Source of the DNA: Oligoflexia bacterium
GTDB taxonomy: Bacteria; Bdellovibrionota_C; UBA2361; JBGSMV01
DNA length: 64,000 nt
Assembly (NCBI GenBank): GCA_019694515.1
Contig: JAIBBU010000011.1
Coordinates: forward strand, 34,935 to 98,934
Direction: 5' to 3'
Of this stretch, positions 10,639 to 20,154 are shown in pieces; position 1 is the stretch's first letter, and each line of letters opens with the position of its first letter. The notes beneath the pieces are model-generated. The model was not told where the DNA came from, did not search any database, and saw only the letters and a list, made by a program, of their open reading frames with translations. Both the position numbers and the translations under genes were made by a program.

Positions 10639-13600
10639 GTGGGTATAAGCAGGTCTCTGCATAGAAATATTTTGCTGCTGGCTGCACTCGTGTCGCCGAC
10701 GTTGGCGCTTGCCAAGACCCCGGCATGGGGACCGGATGAACATCCCCGGCTGCTAGCCACCGCAGCTGAAAAACCAGCTCTTAGCGCGAAGCTCAATGCT
10801 CCTAATACCCTTGCGCATGCAATTTGGAGCGATTTCCTAGGCAGCTATCGGCGTAGCGGCAGCAGCTTTGATTATTCGGATGGCGCTGTAGTCTATTGGA
10901 TCACCGGCGATACGGCGGCAGCCGATCACGCTATTTTTAATGCACAGTCTTTCATCAGCGCCTATCCGAACGGCATGACGCACACGAGCTATGCTTATCC
11001 GGATTATCCGGTGGACTGGTGGCGCTATCATAATTTGGTAGTGACCTTCGATTTTGCCTACGCTCGTTTGAGCGCCAGTCAACGTACCCAATTTCGTGAT
11101 TTCATTGCGCATCAGGGGGTGGTTTGCTCATCGCTGGGACCTTCGTGGGGACCGGGCAATATAGATATGGCCTTTGCGCTTTGTGCCCTCAGTTCGGCGA
11201 TCGCGCTGGAAGGTTACGACGCCTCTAGAGATATTTCTAATGAAGTCATTGTGCGGGGAGGCAGCACTAGCCCTGCCGCCAATACCGGGGATTTGACCTA
11301 CTACCCAATTGGCATTTCGAATCTGGTGGTGTCGAGCCAGCCCAACGGAGGCGGGATTCTGTATCGCGATGGCATCGACTATATTTATCGTCCGAGCAGC
11401 ACTTGCTATAACCGAAGATGCATTGATTGGAGTTTAACTGGCGCTGGAGCGGTGGAACCGTCTCCCGGCGATACCTATTATGTCTCCTATCATTGGAATG
11501 CGGATCTGGCGCAGTGGAAGAATGAGGGGCGCCGCGCTCTTGAGAATCATCTTAGCTACGCCTGGCGTGATGGTAGCTATAATGGCGGATTAAGCCCTTA
11601 CGGAAATCTAGCTGCTAGTTACATTCCATATCTTTTTGAAATGATGAAGCGGGACTCGGGGCTCGATTATTCGCGCAACTCCGATATTAAAAAAGCGATC
11701 GATCCGTATTTATATGAAAGGCTGCCCGGCGCAGTGCGGCGCTTTAACTCGATCAATGACTCCAATAGCATCTATTCTTCCTATAATGATGCACTGCCGT
11801 ATCCGATGCATGGCGGGTACAGATCATGGCTGCGGCCATTGATTGCCTGGTCAACCAGCGCCTACGCCAATGATTCAGAGGGGTATGGGCAGCGCGCCTT
11901 TTGGTTGTGGGCACAGAGCTTTCGAAATTCAAATGGTACGATCACCCGCACTCCCGATTCCGACTGGCGCGAGGCTTTTTGGATTAATAACACACTCGCG
12001 GGAAGCTATCCGAACACGTCGCTGCCCGTGGCTAATTGGCCTAAGCACCGCTATTTCCGCGGCAAAGAGCTGGTCTATAGCAGAAGCGCCGATTGGGGCA
12101 GCTCCGATCCGATGGCTCTGGTAGCTTCCTTCGTGGCGGGACCGCATAACTATCAAAATGAGCATGACCAGGGCGATAGCGGGTCATTCACTTTTTTTGA
12201 CACCGGCGAAGAGTGGGCGATTGATCCCGGTTATAATGTGGTTGGGGTCGGTGGCGATTCGATCGTCGACCATAATGGTTTGGGCATCGACGGGCATGGA
12301 TTTGAAGCCGCGGGAGTGTACGGGGAATCCGGGGCAAACCCGGTATACGGCGGATTCTCGCACTTTGATGCGGTCGTATTGACCGACGGCGCTTCGATGC
12401 TCAAAGCAGAGCTCAGTGCAGCCTGGAGCCTGACTAGCACGCCCTACGTCGATCATCATCAACGTTACTTCAGTTTAATTCGAGGAAATAAGCCGGCATA
12501 TCTGATTGTGGCCGACGATATCAAGAAGGATGCTAACACTCACAGCTTTGAATGGTACCTGCACACCGGACGCAACAACACGGTTACTACAGCTACCGGA
12601 CGCGCCACAATTAATGGCTCAAAAACCGGGGCAAAATTGCTTGTGCAGACCCTAAGTCCGGCTGCCGTGAGCTTGGACGTGGCCGATTCAAACGCGGGGC
12701 AGGCTGGTACGCATAAGCGCCTGCGGGTTGTTTCGAGCGGGGTGCAAAATCCTAATTTTTTGAATGTGCTCATTCCCTCGGAGGCCGGCCAGCAGGCTCC
12801 GACGGTCAGCAGCATACCCTTGGCCAACGGCGTACAGGGGACGATCGTATGGCCTGATGGAACCAGCGATATGATTTTGTGGCGGACCGGATCGGGGCAG
12901 ATCTCAGGCGGCGGAGTCAGTTCGGATGCTAAACTAACAGTGGTGCGGATTGCTGCCGGGGTGCCGATTGGGCTGGCCGTTAGCGATGGACGCTCCGTAA
13001 GCTTTAACGGGAGTGCGCTGCTAACAGTTTTGGATGGCGCCAAGCCTGTCTCGCTCGCCGCTTTCGGCCCAACGATCGGGGTAGCAGGGGAGGATGCCAC
13101 AGCGCTCGCGGTACGCATCCCCGGCATCAGCGCTTTGACCTTGGAGGACGGGAGTGTCGGTGCTCCAATCTCTGTGAATGCCGATGTTGCAACGATCAAC
13201 CTGCCATTCTCCTTGAGTGAGGTGCGCCGCGGCGGGGGGACTCGATTTGCTGAAAATTTCGACGACAATTATCCCGATAGTTTCTTTCGCTATAACAGTG
13301 AAGGCGGCAGTCCTGAAAAATTCTTGGTGAAGGGTGGGGCCCTAGAATTATCCCCAAGCTTAGGAACGGAATGGATGACCATAACGCGGCGTGATTCTAC
13401 GCCGTGGCGCCGAGCCGATATCTTCCCGAGCGTTATTCCCGCGCTCGAGCATAGTGACGCGATGCTTTCATTTAGATTTAAATTCGCCCAGAACAGCGCG
13501 GCGACTAGAAAATTGCGCTTCTATTTTCGCACCAAGTATCGGGACGCCAACGATTGGAGCACAAATCAAGACTACGTGCGGGTAGAGTTGAATGCTCGGG

Positions 13601-13971
13601 AGAACGGGGTGGTGAAGAATCTGGTAGCCCTGGGTCAGCGCGTTAATGGAAACTTAAGTGGTCCTGAAGGCAACGATACACTCACGAACCAGGTTGCTTC
13701 TGGTCCGGTCTCAATTGATGACACCAACTGGCATAATCTCTCAATCGTTGCTCAAGGCGCTCAGGTCAAAGTATCGGTCGATGGCAATCAGCTAATCGAT
13801 GCCCCACTGCCGGTAGGGGCTCCGCTGGCGCCCGTCTCCGGGTTTTTGCAGTTTCGGACGATCGGCAGCGACGCGGTGCTCTTAGATGACCTTTTGGTTC
13901 AGGCGATCAGTACTAAGGCACCTGACCACCAGCCCCCGGCCGCTCCGGGATTTCTAAGAATCGGTTCGTAA
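10639..13971 (+). CDS. Secreted heparinase II/III-like polysaccharide lyase with C-terminal LamG-like domain
   Basis: About 1110 residues. An N-terminal signal peptide ends at TLALA, followed by KTPAWGPDEHPRLLAT, the usual opening of bacterial alginate/heparinase-type lyases. An alpha/alpha-toroid domain covers roughly 50-450. A beta-sheet domain follows, with NEHDQGDSGSFTFF and DPGYNVVG, typical of the heparinase II/III C-terminal fold. The last 200 residues have a concanavalin/LamG-like carbohydrate-binding composition (FRFKFAQN, VKVSVDGNQL). I favour GTG 10639, which gives a compact signal peptide; the frame stays open to ATG 10597. The protein is probably exported and degrades an acidic polysaccharide, but the substrate is not readable. 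It stands alone between the envelope pair and typA, with a sigma-54-like site upstream. Confidence 0.75.
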   Translation: MGISRSLHRNILLLAALVSPTLALAKTPAWGPDEHPRLLATAAEKPALSAKLNAPNTLAHAIWSDFLGSYRRSGSSFDYSDGAVVYWITGDTAAADHAIFNAQSFISAYPNGMTHTSYAYPDYPVDWWRYHNLVVTFDFAYARLSASQRTQFRDFIAHQGVVCSSLGPSWGPGNIDMAFALCALSSAIALEGYDASRDISNEVIVRGGSTSPAANTGDLTYYPIGISNLVVSSQPNGGGILYRDGIDYIYRPSSTCYNRRCIDWSLTGAGAVEPSPGDTYYVSYHWNADLAQWKNEGRRALENHLSYAWRDGSYNGGLSPYGNLAASYIPYLFEMMKRDSGLDYSRNSDIKKAIDPYLYERLPGAVRRFNSINDSNSIYSSYNDALPYPMHGGYRSWLRPLIAWSTSAYANDSEGYGQRAFWLWAQSFRNSNGTITRTPDSDWREAFWINNTLAGSYPNTSLPVANWPKHRYFRGKELVYSRSADWGSSDPMALVASFVAGPHNYQNEHDQGDSGSFTFFDTGEEWAIDPGYNVVGVGGDSIVDHNGLGIDGHGFEAAGVYGESGANPVYGGFSHFDAVVLTDGASMLKAELSAAWSLTSTPYVDHHQRYFSLIRGNKPAYLIVADDIKKDANTHSFEWYLHTGRNNTVTTATGRATINGSKTGAKLLVQTLSPAAVSLDVADSNAGQAGTHKRLRVVSSGVQNPNFLNVLIPSEAGQQAPTVSSIPLANGVQGTIVWPDGTSDMILWRTGSGQISGGGVSSDAKLTVVRIAAGVPIGLAVSDGRSVSFNGSALLTVLDGAKPVSLAAFGPTIGVAGEDATALAVRIPGISALTLEDGSVGAPISVNADVATINLPFSLSEVRRGGGTRFAENFDDNYPDSFFRYNSEGGSPEKFLVKGGALELSPSLGTEWMTITRRDSTPWRRADIFPSVIPALEHSDAMLSFRFKFAQNSAATRKLRFYFRTKYRDANDWSTNQDYVRVELNARENGVVKNLVALGQRVNGNLSGPEGNDTLTNQVASGPVSIDDTNWHNLSIVAQGAQVKVSVDGNQLIDAPLPVGAPLAPVSGFLQFRTIGSDAVLLDDLLVQAISTKAPDHQPPAAPGFLRIGS

Positions 13972-14000
13972 CGAAGCTAATCCCGATCTTTCGACGAATC

Positions 14001-14037
14001 GCGGCTGCTTCAGCTGCCGCTCGGCACTTTGTTTTAA
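14001..14037 (+). terminator. Possible intrinsic terminator after the lyase gene
   Basis: GCGGC (14001-14005) pairs with GCCGC (14016-14020), with two further G-C pairs inside after a mismatch. A T-rich tract (TTTGTTTT) lies at 14028-14035. The 7-base gap before the T tract makes this weak. It sits between the lyase stop and typA. Confidence 0.3.
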
Positions 14038-14064
14038 TTCTCAGCACAGTGTAGCCTGTGGCCC

Positions 14065-15870
14065 ATGGAAAAGAGTGCTATTAACGAAAAACTGAGAAAT
14101 ATCGCGATTATCGCGCATGTCGACCACGGTAAGACTACGCTCGTAGATTTTATGTTCCAGCAGAGCGGAACCTTTCGCGCTAACCAGGAAGTTGCCGAAC
14201 GGGTGATGGACAGCATGGACCTCGAACGGGAACGCGGCATTACGATCTCGGCCAAGAACTGCTCGATTAATTGGAAAGGGGTCAAAGTTAACATACTGGA
14301 CACTCCGGGCCATGCTGACTTTGGCGGTGAGGTTGAGCGTGCGCTGATGATGGTGCAGGGGGCAATTTTATTGGTAGATGCTTCAGAGGGACCGCTGCCG
14401 CAAACTCGCTTTGTATTGAGTAAAGCCCTTAAGGCCGGGCTGAAGCTCGTGGTGGTGATTAACAAAATCGATCGCAAAGATGCGCGTCCCAAGGAGGTGC
14501 TCAATCAGGTTTATGACCTTTTTATCGATCTGGATGCGACCGAGGATCAGCTTGATTTTCCGGTCTTATATGCGATTGGTCGGGAGGGCATCGCCAAGCG
14601 CTCCCTAGAGGGCGAGAATTCAGATCTCAGCATACTGTTCGATACCGTTTTGGAAACCGTTCCGGGCCCTAGCTATCATCCGGGCAGCCCATTTCAGATG
14701 CAGGTATTGAATCTCTCTTATTCCGATTATCTCGGGCGGCTCGCAATCGGGAGAGTCGTAGAAGGTTCCGCCAAGAAGAGCGACCGTCTAATTTGCATCG
14801 ATCGGCATAGCGCCGAGGTGCCGCTAAAAGTTACTAAGCTGCAGGTGTACCGCGGCATCACCTTTGAGGAGGTGGAGGTCGCCGAGCCCGGTGAGATCGT
14901 AATTCTCTCCGGCGCTGATGAGGTCGAAATCGGTGATACGATCTGCACCAAAGAGGCTCCCGTCCCGCTCAAGCGCGTGACGGTAGATGAGCCGACCATT
15001 GCTATGCGCTTCACTACAAATACTTCGCCGCTTTCCGGCACCGAGGGAAAGTTTGTGCAATCGCAGCGTATCCGGGAGCGTTTGCTAAAGGAAACGCTGC
15101 ACAATGTGGCGCTCAAGTTTGAAGAAACATCCGACGCTGACACCTTTGTGCTGAAGGGGCGCGGCGAATTTCAGATGGCAATTTTGATTGAGACTATGAG
15201 GCGCGAGGGTTTTGAACTCAGCGTCGGCCGGCCTGAGGTAATTCTAAAGGAGCAGGACGGCAAACTAATGGAGCCGATCGAGCATCTTTTAATTGATTTG
15301 GACGAAAGATTCATCGGCATCGTGACCGAAAAATTATCAGCGCGAAAAGGGCGCATGGTGAATATGGTCAATCACGGCTCGGGCAGGGCGCGCTTGGAAT
15401 TCTCGATTCCATCTAGGGGCTTGATCGGATATCGCAACGAATTCCTGACCGATACCCGGGGCACCGGCATAATGAATTCCTATTTGAGCGGGTTTGAAGA
15501 TCATCGCGGCGAGATCGAGTCGCGGGTGACGGGTTCGTTGGTCGCGGACCGGCCCGGCAGTGCTATTCCTTATGCGATTTTCCACCTGGAACCACGCGGT
15601 AAAATGTTGGTGCAGCCGGGAGATCCGGTTTATGAAGGCATGATCGTCGGGGAGCATAATCGTGATAACGATCTGGATGTTAATATTTGCCGGGAAAAGA
15701 AACTGACTAATATTCGTGCGGCAGGGCGCGACGAGAACGTAATTCTCACACCAGTGACCCCGCTGGCGCTGGAAAAGGCAATTGAGTTTATTAAAGATGA
15801 CGAGCTGGTTGAGGTGACACCTAAATCAATTCGGCTGAGAAAAAAGATTTTGCAGGCCAATAAACGCTAG
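14065..15870 (+). CDS. typA: Ribosome-binding GTPase TypA/BipA
   Basis: 601 residues, the standard TypA/BipA length. This translational GTPase binds the ribosome and helps 50S assembly and stress or cold adaptation. G1 is AHVDHGKT near residue 17, G3 is DTPGHADFGGE near 80, and G4 is NKIDRKDARP near 133. Domains II and III and the TypA-specific C-terminal domain follow, including the SRGLIGYRNEFLTDTRGTG block around 450-470. Start ATG 14065 fits the family N-terminus. It appears monocistronic. Confidence 0.97.
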   Translation: MEKSAINEKLRNIAIIAHVDHGKTTLVDFMFQQSGTFRANQEVAERVMDSMDLERERGITISAKNCSINWKGVKVNILDTPGHADFGGEVERALMMVQGAILLVDASEGPLPQTRFVLSKALKAGLKLVVVINKIDRKDARPKEVLNQVYDLFIDLDATEDQLDFPVLYAIGREGIAKRSLEGENSDLSILFDTVLETVPGPSYHPGSPFQMQVLNLSYSDYLGRLAIGRVVEGSAKKSDRLICIDRHSAEVPLKVTKLQVYRGITFEEVEVAEPGEIVILSGADEVEIGDTICTKEAPVPLKRVTVDEPTIAMRFTTNTSPLSGTEGKFVQSQRIRERLLKETLHNVALKFEETSDADTFVLKGRGEFQMAILIETMRREGFELSVGRPEVILKEQDGKLMEPIEHLLIDLDERFIGIVTEKLSARKGRMVNMVNHGSGRARLEFSIPSRGLIGYRNEFLTDTRGTGIMNSYLSGFEDHRGEIESRVTGSLVADRPGSAIPYAIFHLEPRGKMLVQPGDPVYEGMIVGEHNRDNDLDVNICREKKLTNIRAAGRDENVILTPVTPLALEKAIEFIKDDELVEVTPKSIRLRKKILQANKR

Positions 15871-16218
15871 CAGAGCAGCAGCTCATTGATAATGACCTAA
15901 CGACGATCTGAAGCAACTTGCAGCGATTCGTTATTACCACGTTGGATCCAAGTTGCAGCGGTTTATATCGCGGCACGCAAAACATCAGGTTTGGTTTCCG
16001 GGCGCCTGCGCTGCCTTGCGGCATGTGGGATTGGAGCTGCCTATCTCCTCCAGCTGTGGCACCAAAAAGCACCTACCGCAGCCGCGCTATATCTCCGCTC
16101 GCCACTAACTAAGTAAGATGCGCCTCTAATCCATTCAAAATCCTGAGTAGACTGTGTGTGGCTTTTAATTCACGCTAACTTAGCTATAATCGTCCGGTCT
16201 GATTCCTTACAGTTTGAT
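15871..16218. other. Intergenic region, no gene seen
   Basis: About 350 bases between typA and the SGNH hydrolase. An open frame at 15918-16112 has no recognisable features or ribosome site. The only signal I see is the -10-like TATAAT near the right end, listed separately. Confidence 0.4.
16162..16190 (+). promoter_or_regulatory. Putative promoter of the SGNH hydrolase gene
   Basis: A perfect TATAAT lies at 16185-16190, with only a weak -35 (CTTTTA, 16162-16167) at 17 bases. Transcription would start near 16197, upstream of ATG 16219. This argues against the GTG start at 16156, which would put the promoter inside the gene. Confidence 0.45.
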
Positions 16219-17325
16219 ATGAATAGACAGCCGGTCCGGAACGCCCCCACCACCGATCCCGCAGCGACGCAGGCCGCAGCACCATCAAGCTTAACGGTGC
16301 TTAAGAAGAGTGGTTCTCGGCAGCGCTACCGTTTCTTCGCCCCGCTGTGCGGTTTACTGATAGCTCTGATCGTTACAGAGATCGTAGTGCGCAGCATCGA
16401 GCATTTTAGTGCCGCTCATCCGAAGCGTCATGATCGACCGGAGCGCTTTCATTATCCGGAGAATAATCGCAAATGGCGTGATTTTTCATATACCGAGGAG
16501 AAACCTGCCAATACCTTTCGCATGATTGTATTGGGGGATTCGTTCACCGCCGGAACCGGGGTGCAGTTTGACGACACCTTCAGCAAGCGCCTAGAGCGGC
16601 TGTTGAATATGGGCAGCGGCCCCTTGAAGGCCGAGGTGCTGAATTTCGGAGTTCCGGGCTACAACACGGTTCAGGAGGAGATGTTGTTTAAAAAGGCCGT
16701 AGTACGGCAGCCGGATTTAGCGCTGCTGGAGATCACCCTCAATGACGCCGAGATGCAGCCCTTTCGGGTGGCTTTCCCCAATTTCGACCCTTCCGGGGAA
16801 AAACTGCTGCGCAAGCCGATTTTTCAGTGGTGGCGGACGGCCGCCTTTGTGGCCCAACGGCTGATCAATACTGAATCGCACCGGTTCTACATCAAATACC
16901 ACCAATCTTTATTTGAGGAGCCGGAGAGCTGGAAGCGCTTTAGCTCGGCCATTGTCGCGATGCGTGATGTAGCACGGGCCAATAAGATTAAATTCGCGGC
17001 AGTGGTTTTTCCCATGTTCTCCTACCCGATTGATGAGCATTATCCCTTCTGGAGTGTGCACACTAAGATTAATGGGCTGCTTGATGATTTAGGAGTGGAT
17101 CATCTCGACCTGGCGAAATCCTTTGAGGGCATCCCGCCAGCGCGGCTGCAGATACTGCCCGGCGCGGATAGCCACCCAAATGAGATCGGCCATCGCATCG
17201 CAGCGGATAGAATCTATGCCTGGCTGCATCGACGGGAGATCGTACCTGCCACCTTAAAGCCAGCAATCGAACTGCATGGTCAGAAAAATGGCGGAAAGCC
17301 CTCGCATCAGGAACATGTTAAATAG
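16219..17325 (+). CDS. Membrane-anchored SGNH/GDSL hydrolase
   Basis: About 368 residues from ATG 16219. A single N-terminal membrane anchor (about residues 37-58) follows a basic stretch, so the catalytic domain is probably periplasmic. SGNH blocks are visible: GDSFTAG (nucleophile Ser, block I), the Asn-containing ITLNDAE (block III) and DSHPNEIGH (Asp/His, block V). The family includes esterases and polysaccharide O-acetyl esterases or transferases, and the substrate is unknown. The frame is open upstream to GTG 16156, but that would include a promoter-like TATAAT. It is followed after six bases by a GT39-type glycosyltransferase, so a joint role in surface glycan modification is plausible. 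Confidence 0.8.
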   Translation: MNRQPVRNAPTTDPAATQAAAPSSLTVLKKSGSRQRYRFFAPLCGLLIALIVTEIVVRSIEHFSAAHPKRHDRPERFHYPENNRKWRDFSYTEEKPANTFRMIVLGDSFTAGTGVQFDDTFSKRLERLLNMGSGPLKAEVLNFGVPGYNTVQEEMLFKKAVVRQPDLALLEITLNDAEMQPFRVAFPNFDPSGEKLLRKPIFQWWRTAAFVAQRLINTESHRFYIKYHQSLFEEPESWKRFSSAIVAMRDVARANKIKFAAVVFPMFSYPIDEHYPFWSVHTKINGLLDDLGVDHLDLAKSFEGIPPARLQILPGADSHPNEIGHRIAADRIYAWLHRREIVPATLKPAIELHGQKNGGKPSHQEHVK

Positions 17326-17331
17326 ATCGGC

Positions 17332-18789
17332 ATGTTGAGGCGCAGTGCTGAAGCCGCCTTTTGGGCGAGCTGTGCGATTTGGCTTTTATGTTTGCCGTGG
17401 CGCGCCAGTCTATGGCTGGACGAGCTGGTATCGTACTGGGTGATCAAGGACGGTTTGCGCGAGACTTGGGCCCGCGCCGTAACCTTTCAAGGGCAATCGC
17501 CACTTTACTATTCGATTCTCTGGGTATGGACTCGGCTCTTTGGCATATCCGAGTTGGCGCTGAGATTGCCCTCGGTCTTGTGCGCCCTTGGGAGCGGGTT
17601 TTTGCTCTATAAAATTGGACGCCAATTCTTCGATCGCAGCACGGCATTGACGGCGGTGGTGTTGTTTTTCTCGGTCAATTCGTTAGTGATAGCATCGATC
17701 AGCGCACGTCCCTACAGCTTGGCGCTGCTGTTTTTTCTGGCTGCTACTCTGGTCTTATTGACCGGCACTGGCCGCTCCAGCGCGATTGCTTACGGCACGC
17801 TAATGTTGGGTTCTTACTATGCGCACTATCTGTTTATTTTCGGTGCCGGAGCGCAGCTATTGTTGATCATATTTTGCCGGCCGCGTCAGCTCGCTAACTT
17901 TATGCTGGCGCTGCTGCTGGTGGCAATTTTCGCGATCCCGGGGGCGCTTCAAATTATGACGCTGAGTACTCAAGCAGAGTTGAGCTTTGCTCCATATCCT
18001 AGCTTCGGAGGTTTCTTCACGGCAGCCTTTCCGGTCGCCACCCTGGTGGTATGGTTTGCGGCCATCGTTGCCGGATACTTCTTTGGCTCGGGAAGACTTT
18101 CCACCGAGCGGATAAACCCCATGCTGCTGCTGCTCTTTTTGTTGTGGTGTATCTGCGGTCCGCTGATTTTTTTGGCCGTGTCTAATCTGCACCATGGCAG
18201 CCTTTTTTTGGAGCGCTATTTTCTATGGAGCGCGGCGGGCTTAGCGTTAGGTCTTGCAGCGACGGTAACGATAATGGCGCAAGAGCGTGATCGCTGGATT
18301 GTGCTGTTAATCTGCGCAGTTCTGGCGGGTTACTTTGCGAGTGCGCGGCACTTTATTTTTGAAGATTGGCGTTCCGCTGCAGCCGTAGTGCGGGAACGGT
18401 TGGACTCCAATAGCAGCTCCTCAGTTCTAATCTCGAGCGGATTAATTGAGGCACGTAGCGCGGAGTTCTATACCAGCTCTGAGCGTCAAGATTATCTCCG
18501 CAGTCCCTTATCCTACTATGCCGCCGGCGCAGCGGGTACCGCGCTGCCGCCCAATCTGGAGGAGGGCAAATTTAGTGCCTATCTGCAGGAACATATTGCT
18601 CCGATGTTAGGCGCTCAGCAGGAATTTTATGTGTTAGCGCGAGAACCGAGAGCAGATGGCCCCAGTCTAGAGGAGCGCTATGCACAGTTCTTTGCCCAAG
18701 CTGGTTTTGAAAGTCAGCGCCTGGGAGATTTCGGAGAGGTGATCGCGCTACGATTTACCCGGCCTGGGAAAGCGCAGGAGCAGAACTAG
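17332..18789 (+). CDS. GT39/ArnT-type integral membrane glycosyltransferase
   Basis: 485 residues with about ten to twelve hydrophobic segments. The first loop carries WLDELVSYW, with the acidic D-E pair typical of GT39/PMT-ArnT enzymes, followed by QGQSPLYY. These enzymes transfer sugars from polyprenyl-phosphate donors on the periplasmic side. The C-terminal third is a soluble periplasmic domain. It follows the SGNH hydrolase by six bases and probably shares its transcript. Its last 42 bases overlap the end of nhaA on the other strand. Donor and acceptor are unknown. Confidence 0.75.
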   Translation: MLRRSAEAAFWASCAIWLLCLPWRASLWLDELVSYWVIKDGLRETWARAVTFQGQSPLYYSILWVWTRLFGISELALRLPSVLCALGSGFLLYKIGRQFFDRSTALTAVVLFFSVNSLVIASISARPYSLALLFFLAATLVLLTGTGRSSAIAYGTLMLGSYYAHYLFIFGAGAQLLLIIFCRPRQLANFMLALLLVAIFAIPGALQIMTLSTQAELSFAPYPSFGGFFTAAFPVATLVVWFAAIVAGYFFGSGRLSTERINPMLLLLFLLWCICGPLIFLAVSNLHHGSLFLERYFLWSAAGLALGLAATVTIMAQERDRWIVLLICAVLAGYFASARHFIFEDWRSAAAVVRERLDSNSSSSVLISSGLIEARSAEFYTSSERQDYLRSPLSYYAAGAAGTALPPNLEEGKFSAYLQEHIAPMLGAQQEFYVLAREPRADGPSLEERYAQFFAQAGFESQRLGDFGEVIALRFTRPGKAQEQN

Positions 18790-19890
18790 TAATCCCAAAA
18801 AGGCCGAGATCAGCGAACCGGCCAAGATGCCTAATTTGGCGACATCCAACAGATGATTGCCCTCGTAGGACAAGGTGGCGATAAAGATTGACATGGTAAA
18901 CCCAATGCCACCGAGGCAGGCCGCTCCGTAGAGTCCTTTGAAATCAACTCCTGCTGGAAGCTCCGCAACGTTTAATTTGGCAGCGAGCCAGGAAAAAATC
19001 GTTATTCCCAGCTGTTTGCCAAAGAACAACCCGAGCAGCACTCCGATTCCTACGGGGTGGCTAATCGCTTCTGCCAGGCCCCCGGAGATCTGCACTCCAG
19101 CGTTAGCGAGAGCAAAGATCGGCATGATCAGATATGCCACCCAGGGGTGGATGGTTTTTTCGATCTGTTCCCCAATTTCGCGCGGAATGCAGAAGGCCAG
19201 CACTACTCCTGCCACGGTGGCATGAATTCCAGAATGGTGGACGAGGTACCACAAAGGCAGCCCAGCCAATAGATAAATCGAGATCTTTCGGAAACCCCGA
19301 CGGTTGGCGGCGATCAATGCTGTTGTCAGGAGCACCGCCCAGCCCAGGCTTACAAGATCGAGCTTGGAGGTATAGAACAGCGCAATCACCGCCACTGCTC
19401 CAAGATCGTCAACGATCGCCAGCGCGGTTAGGAAAACTTTCAGCGCCAGCGGAACGCGATTGCCCAGCAATGAGATAATTCCTAAGGAGAAGGCGATATC
19501 TGTCGCGGTTGGAATTGCCCAGCCGTGCACTGCCGGACTGCCCCAATTAATGCCGGTAAAAATCAGGGCGGGGAAGATCATGCCGCCGAGTGCGGCCGCT
19601 GCCGGTAAGGCCGCCTTGCGCGCCGAGGAGAGTTCTCCCTGGATCAACTCGCGCTTAATCTCTAAACCCACCAGCAAAAAGAAGATGGCCATTAACGCAT
19701 CGTTAATCCAATGCAGTACGGGCAAATCAAGACCCGCGGGGAGGACGATGCGGTAGGCCAAAAAATTGAAATAAGCCGGAGCAGCGGAGGAGTTGGCCAG
19801 CAAGAGCGCCAGCGCGGCTGTAAACACCAGAAGGACGCCGGAAGCGGCTTCGGTTTGAAGGAATTTCTGAAAAAAGGTTACAACCTTCAA
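18748..19890 (-). CDS. nhaA: Na+/H+ antiporter NhaA
   Basis: 380 residues, the NhaA length. It exchanges cytoplasmic Na+ (or Li+) for external protons to keep pH and sodium balance. Key residues are visible: TATDIAFSLGI with the D133-equivalent and AIVDDLGAV with the D163/D164 pair. About twelve membrane helices are evident. The stop codon lies inside the convergent glycosyltransferase gene (42-bp overlap). It begins shortly upstream of the 3' end of the tRNA-Glu gene, which points the same way, so read-through from the tRNA promoter is possible. Confidence 0.96.
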   Translation of the reverse strand: MKVVTFFQKFLQTEAASGVLLVFTAALALLLANSSAAPAYFNFLAYRIVLPAGLDLPVLHWINDALMAIFFLLVGLEIKRELIQGELSSARKAALPAAAALGGMIFPALIFTGINWGSPAVHGWAIPTATDIAFSLGIISLLGNRVPLALKVFLTALAIVDDLGAVAVIALFYTSKLDLVSLGWAVLLTTALIAANRRGFRKISIYLLAGLPLWYLVHHSGIHATVAGVVLAFCIPREIGEQIEKTIHPWVAYLIMPIFALANAGVQISGGLAEAISHPVGIGVLLGLFFGKQLGITIFSWLAAKLNVAELPAGVDFKGLYGAACLGGIGFTMSIFIATLSYEGNHLLDVAKLGILAGSLISAFLGLLVLLLRFPRPGKS

Positions 19891-19930
19891 GCCGTGCAGC
19901 CTGCAAAAACTATCGCTATCGCGTCAATCG

Positions 19931-20006
19931 TGGTGACCCCAACGGGACTCGAACCCGTGTTTCCGGCGTGAGAGGCCAGCGTCCTAGGCCACTAGACGAT
20001 AGGGCC
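19931..20006 (-). tRNA. tRNA-Glu (CTC)
   Basis: Read on the minus strand, the acceptor GGCCCTA pairs with TGGGGTC. The D arm GTCTAGTGGCC matches bacterial tRNA-Glu. The anticodon stem CTGGC/GCCGG encloses CTCTCAC, giving anticodon CTC (GAG codons). The T arm ACGGG-TTCGAGT-CCCGT is intact. The discriminator A and the CCA end are encoded. 76 bases. Confidence 0.96.
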
Positions 20007-20026
20007 ACAATTGAATCGAGCGCACA

Positions 20027-20055
20027 ACTTTACAGGGTGTTGTTAATGAATTCAA
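20027..20055 (-). promoter_or_regulatory. Promoter of tRNA-Glu
   Basis: On the minus strand TTGAAT (20050-20055) and TAAAGT (20027-20032) are separated by 17 bases, a good sigma-70 fit. Transcription would start near 20020, about 14 bases before the mature tRNA. Confidence 0.55.
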
Positions 20056-20115
20056 GGAAGGCGCGGGAGTTTGCTGTTTGTCTTTGCCGGTAAGGGGTCT
20101 TATTCATTCAGGAAG

Positions 20116-20144
20116 TTGTTTTCGGAACGCAGCTAATGTAGGAT
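20116..20144 (+). promoter_or_regulatory. Promoter of tRNA-Gln
   Basis: TTGTTT (20116-20121) and TAGGAT (20139-20144) are spaced by 17 bases. Transcription would begin near 20151, only a few bases before the tRNA. It lies back to back with the tRNA-Glu promoter. Confidence 0.5.
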
Positions 20145-20154
20145 TTTCTCACAT

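Noticed and set aside
15918..16112. 64-codon frame after typA
   Set aside because: No ribosome site and no recognisable motif; probably chance.
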